64,000 nucleotides of DNA from NCBI GenBank assembly GCA_015069695.1, contig JADCRZ010000028.1, positions 1-64,000 of the forward strand, in the 5' to 3' direction. Numbering within the stretch: the stretch's first letter is position 1; every line of letters begins with the position of its first letter. The notes beneath the pieces were generated by a model that saw nothing but the letters and a program-made list of their open reading frames with translations, was not told the DNA's origin and did no database searches. Below are positions 62,125 to 64,000 of the stretch, piece by piece. This DNA comes from Williamsia sp. (GTDB lineage: Bacteria > Bacteroidota > Bacteroidia > Chitinophagales > Chitinophagaceae). A program made the translations under genes and the position numbers.

Positions 62125-63219
62125 CTATAATTTCATCCGGTACACGGTATATGGCGAGGTTCTTTTGTTAACACCTTCGTTGTACTCCGGTTGTTTTTGT
62201 ATCTGGGAGCAGCTTATGTAGAGATAGCCGTCGGCAATGGCATAGCTGTCGGGCCAGATCAATCTTTCATCCTGGATCAGGGTGGTCATGTTCAGGTTCG
62301 GGTCAATTTTGAGCAGGCGGTAATTCTGCGGATCACCAAAATAAAGGTTTCCGTTTTTGTCAAAGATCATTCCGTCGGTAGAAGCAAAATGACCCAGGTC
62401 TTCCACCTTGGTGCCCATATCGGCATCAGACAGGTTCCAGTCGCGCAGGTATTCTGTTTTGATGCGGTACAATTTATCATCGGTAAGCGGCTTGTAGTAC
62501 AGCCAGGCACCATCGGGGGTTAAGGCAATGCCATCTGAATTAAATTTAGCCGGCTTGCCTTCTTTCATCAGTTCTTTGCCATCGATGATGTATTTGTAAG
62601 CAGGATCGGATTTGGTAGAGTAATGCGTGCTCAGCCATCTGCGCATTTGTCCGCTGTTCAGGTCCACCACAATAATTCCTCCGCCCTTTGATTCGGTGAG
62701 ATAGGCAAACTGTTTTTGTACATCTACCCGTACATCGTTCACATAGGCCGTATCAGGTACGATGCCCATAAAAGAATAGGTCCTGTCTACCGTGCGGGTG
62801 GCTTTGTTCATCCGCACCAGCTTGGCGCCATCTCCCTGGATGGTTTTTAACATGGGCGCTGCGGGGTCCAGGATCCAGAGGGTACCTGCATCATCATAAT
62901 AGCTTGATTGCACGCACACCCATTTGTTTTGTCCGGGCTGCCCCGGTTGCCAGCTGTTCATGGCTTCATTGGGATAAGGCAGTATTCCCGGACTTGCTAC
63001 AAATTCGATCACAGCATATTTGTAGATGTCGGACCAGCGGGGATAGTTGACCATCAGCGGGCTGCTGCTTTCTTTGGCAATGCCGGTTAACTGGTAAGTG
63101 CTGTCTGAAAAAACCAGCTCGAGGTCGCTGCTTACAGCTTGCTCCTGTGTGAGATCCTGTTTTTCACAAGCGGTTGTAAATAGAGATGCGAGCGCGATAA
63201 AGAAAAAGATCCTGTTCAT
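62125..63219 (-). CDS. Yellow/MRJP-like (SMP-30-type) propeller lipoprotein
   Basis: About 364 aa from the ATG at 63219, chosen because a lipoprotein signal begins there (MNRIFFFIALASLFTTACEK); the open frame extends to 63450. The mature part has the major-royal-jelly/yellow pattern: NKWVCVQSSYYDDAGTLWILD, AYVNDVRVDVQKQFAYLTES, GGGIIVVDLNSG and NSDGIALTPDGAWLYYKPL. Bacterial members are often annotated as L-dopachrome tautomerase-related, but activity is seldom proved. It is bounded by a terminator and divergent from the GH127-type gene. Confidence 0.82.
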   Translation of the reverse strand: MNRIFFFIALASLFTTACEKQDLTQEQAVSSDLELVFSDSTYQLTGIAKESSSPLMVNYPRWSDIYKYAVIEFVASPGILPYPNEAMNSWQPGQPGQNKWVCVQSSYYDDAGTLWILDPAAPMLKTIQGDGAKLVRMNKATRTVDRTYSFMGIVPDTAYVNDVRVDVQKQFAYLTESKGGGIIVVDLNSGQMRRWLSTHYSTKSDPAYKYIIDGKELMKEGKPAKFNSDGIALTPDGAWLYYKPLTDDKLYRIKTEYLRDWNLSDADMGTKVEDLGHFASTDGMIFDKNGNLYFGDPQNYRLLKIDPNLNMTTLIQDERLIWPDSYAIADGYLYISCSQIQKQPEYNEGVNKRTSPYTVYRMKL

Positions 63220-63562
63220 AAAAGCTTTTTTTATGTGGTTAATTTGATCACGGATAAAAACCCGCTGGCTGCAGAATAGCGGAATCGCGGCAGATCGTAG
63301 CGATAAAGGACTTACACAGATCCCGGCATGGATCGTTGCTATGGTAAACAGAACCATGCCATGCAGAAGAAAAACTTCGTTAGGCAGGGTGGAAGAGGGG
63401 CCTATTTTCTCCTGTGGAATAATTGTTCCATATTTTGCATTTTTTTTCACACTGCAAAGGCTTGTTTATACCTGGCGAGATAAGCCACCATTGCGCCTGC
63501 CAGCTGTAAATTTGCAGCTGGCAGGCTTGTACCAGCCGGAAGCAAAGTTTAAACAGCGTTCT
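63220..63562. promoter_or_regulatory. Divergent intergenic region with a perfect 12-base hairpin
   Basis: About 340 bases between the MRJP-like gene and the GH127-type gene. At 63495-63526 GCCTGCCAGCTG and CAGCTGGCAGGC form a perfect inverted repeat with the 8-base loop TAAATTTG, 37 bases before the glycosidase start. It has no T run, so an operator or 5' UTR structure is more likely than a terminator. No other feature was found. Confidence 0.5.
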
Positions 63563-64000
63563 ATGTACGATCAGCTACAATCATTCCTCCTGAGGGCCGT
63601 TCTGCTCTCTGCTTTTACTGCTCTTGTTTTCTTTGGTAGTTTGCCGGCAAGGGCCCAGTCAGTGCAAGCATTTTCCTTGCAGGATGTCCGCCTGCTCAAC
63701 AGTCCTTTCAAGCAGGCGCAGCAGAAAGATTACGATTATATCATGGCGCTTGATCCCGACCGGCTTTTATTTCCTTTTTTGCGGGAAGCCGGACTGCCCA
63801 CGAAAGCCGGGAGCTATCCCAACTGGGAGAACACAGGGCTTGATGGCCACATCGGAGGTCACTACCTCACCGCGCTTTCTTTGATGTATGCAGTTACGGG
63901 TGATCAGCAGGTGCACAAGCGATTGGTGTATATGCTGGATGAACTAAAGAAATGCCAGGAGGCAAATGGCAATGGTTATATTGGCGGTGTGCCCCAGAGC
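63563..64000 (+). CDS. GH127-type glycosidase (beta-L-arabinofuranosidase family), N-terminal part
   Basis: The first 146 residues of a gene that continues past the window end. A signal peptide (to about residue 33, LPARAQ) is followed by FSLQDVRLLNSPFKQAQQKD, LDPDRLLFPFLREAG, and GLDGHIGGHYLTALSLMYA, the N-terminal motifs of family 127 and related DUF1680 glycosidases. These act on terminal beta-L-arabinofuranose or related sugars in plant cell-wall glycans. The active-site Glu and Cys residues lie beyond the window. It is divergent from the MRJP-like gene. Confidence 0.87.
   Translation, partial: MYDQLQSFLLRAVLLSAFTALVFFGSLPARAQSVQAFSLQDVRLLNSPFKQAQQKDYDYIMALDPDRLLFPFLREAGLPTKAGSYPNWENTGLDGHIGGHYLTALSLMYAVTGDQQVHKRLVYMLDELKKCQEANGNGYIGGVPQS

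Noticed and set aside
1-64000. tRNA, rRNA, CRISPR array, insertion sequence, integrase
   Set aside because: None was found on reading both strands; no direct-repeat array and no transposase motif seen.

Overview
The window looks like a chromosomal segment of a soil or plant-associated member of the Bacteroidota, most likely the Chitinophagaceae and relatives. The basis is a SusC/SusD pair, LytTR regulator/LytS-type kinase pairs, a periplasmic-propeller hybrid sensor, lipoproteins with short Bacteroidota-style signals, and a TAnnTTTG-type promoter. No rRNA, tRNA, CRISPR array, phage gene or transposase was seen.

Left part (1-25.7 kb) is a mosaic of short operons. They are: a Baeyer-Villiger-type monooxygenase (cut by the window edge), an alpha/beta hydrolase and an SDR; a LytTR/kinase pair divergent from an ABC exporter; an NTF2-like protein and an MddA-like methyltransferase; a propeller sensor kinase with its LytTR regulator; a globin; a DoxX-like protein and a Crp/Fnr regulator; a NarL-type two-component pair; a small beta-rich protein followed by an ABC ATPase and a large membrane protein; an ApbE-DUF2271 protein with a PepSY-type membrane partner; an aldo/keto reductase; and an orphan molybdopterin subunit of the xanthine dehydrogenase family.

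Middle part (25.7-36.5 kb) starts with a 194 bp MITE/REP-like element. It continues with a nutrient-uptake locus: SusC, SusD, an FG-GAP propeller, a sodium:solute symporter and a DapA-superfamily aldolase/lyase, with a convergent AraC regulator. The substrate is probably a sugar acid or similar small molecule, because no glycan hydrolase is present in the locus.

At 36.6-40.6 kb is a compact, unusual operon. It has a Bacteroidota promoter overlapped by a perfect palindrome, a 38-codon leader ORF ending in a run of four cysteine codons, then a phytanoyl-CoA-type dioxygenase, an SDR, a phosphosulfolactate synthase (ComA) homologue and an aldo/keto reductase. The leader and the ComA gene together suggest cysteine-responsive control of a sulfonate pathway.

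Right part (45.0-61.8 kb) is a single minus-strand cassette of very large proteins without signal peptides: a PhoD-like metallophosphoesterase (956 aa), a DUF6603-like protein (1215 aa) and four proteins of 985, 1450, 323 and 604 aa with no recognised function. The 1450 and 323 aa products lie in one reading frame separated only by a TAA codon and 20 sense codons. This cassette and the cysteine-leader operon are the two strongest candidates for undescribed systems. The window ends with a yellow/MRJP-like lipoprotein gene and the start of a GH127-type glycosidase gene.
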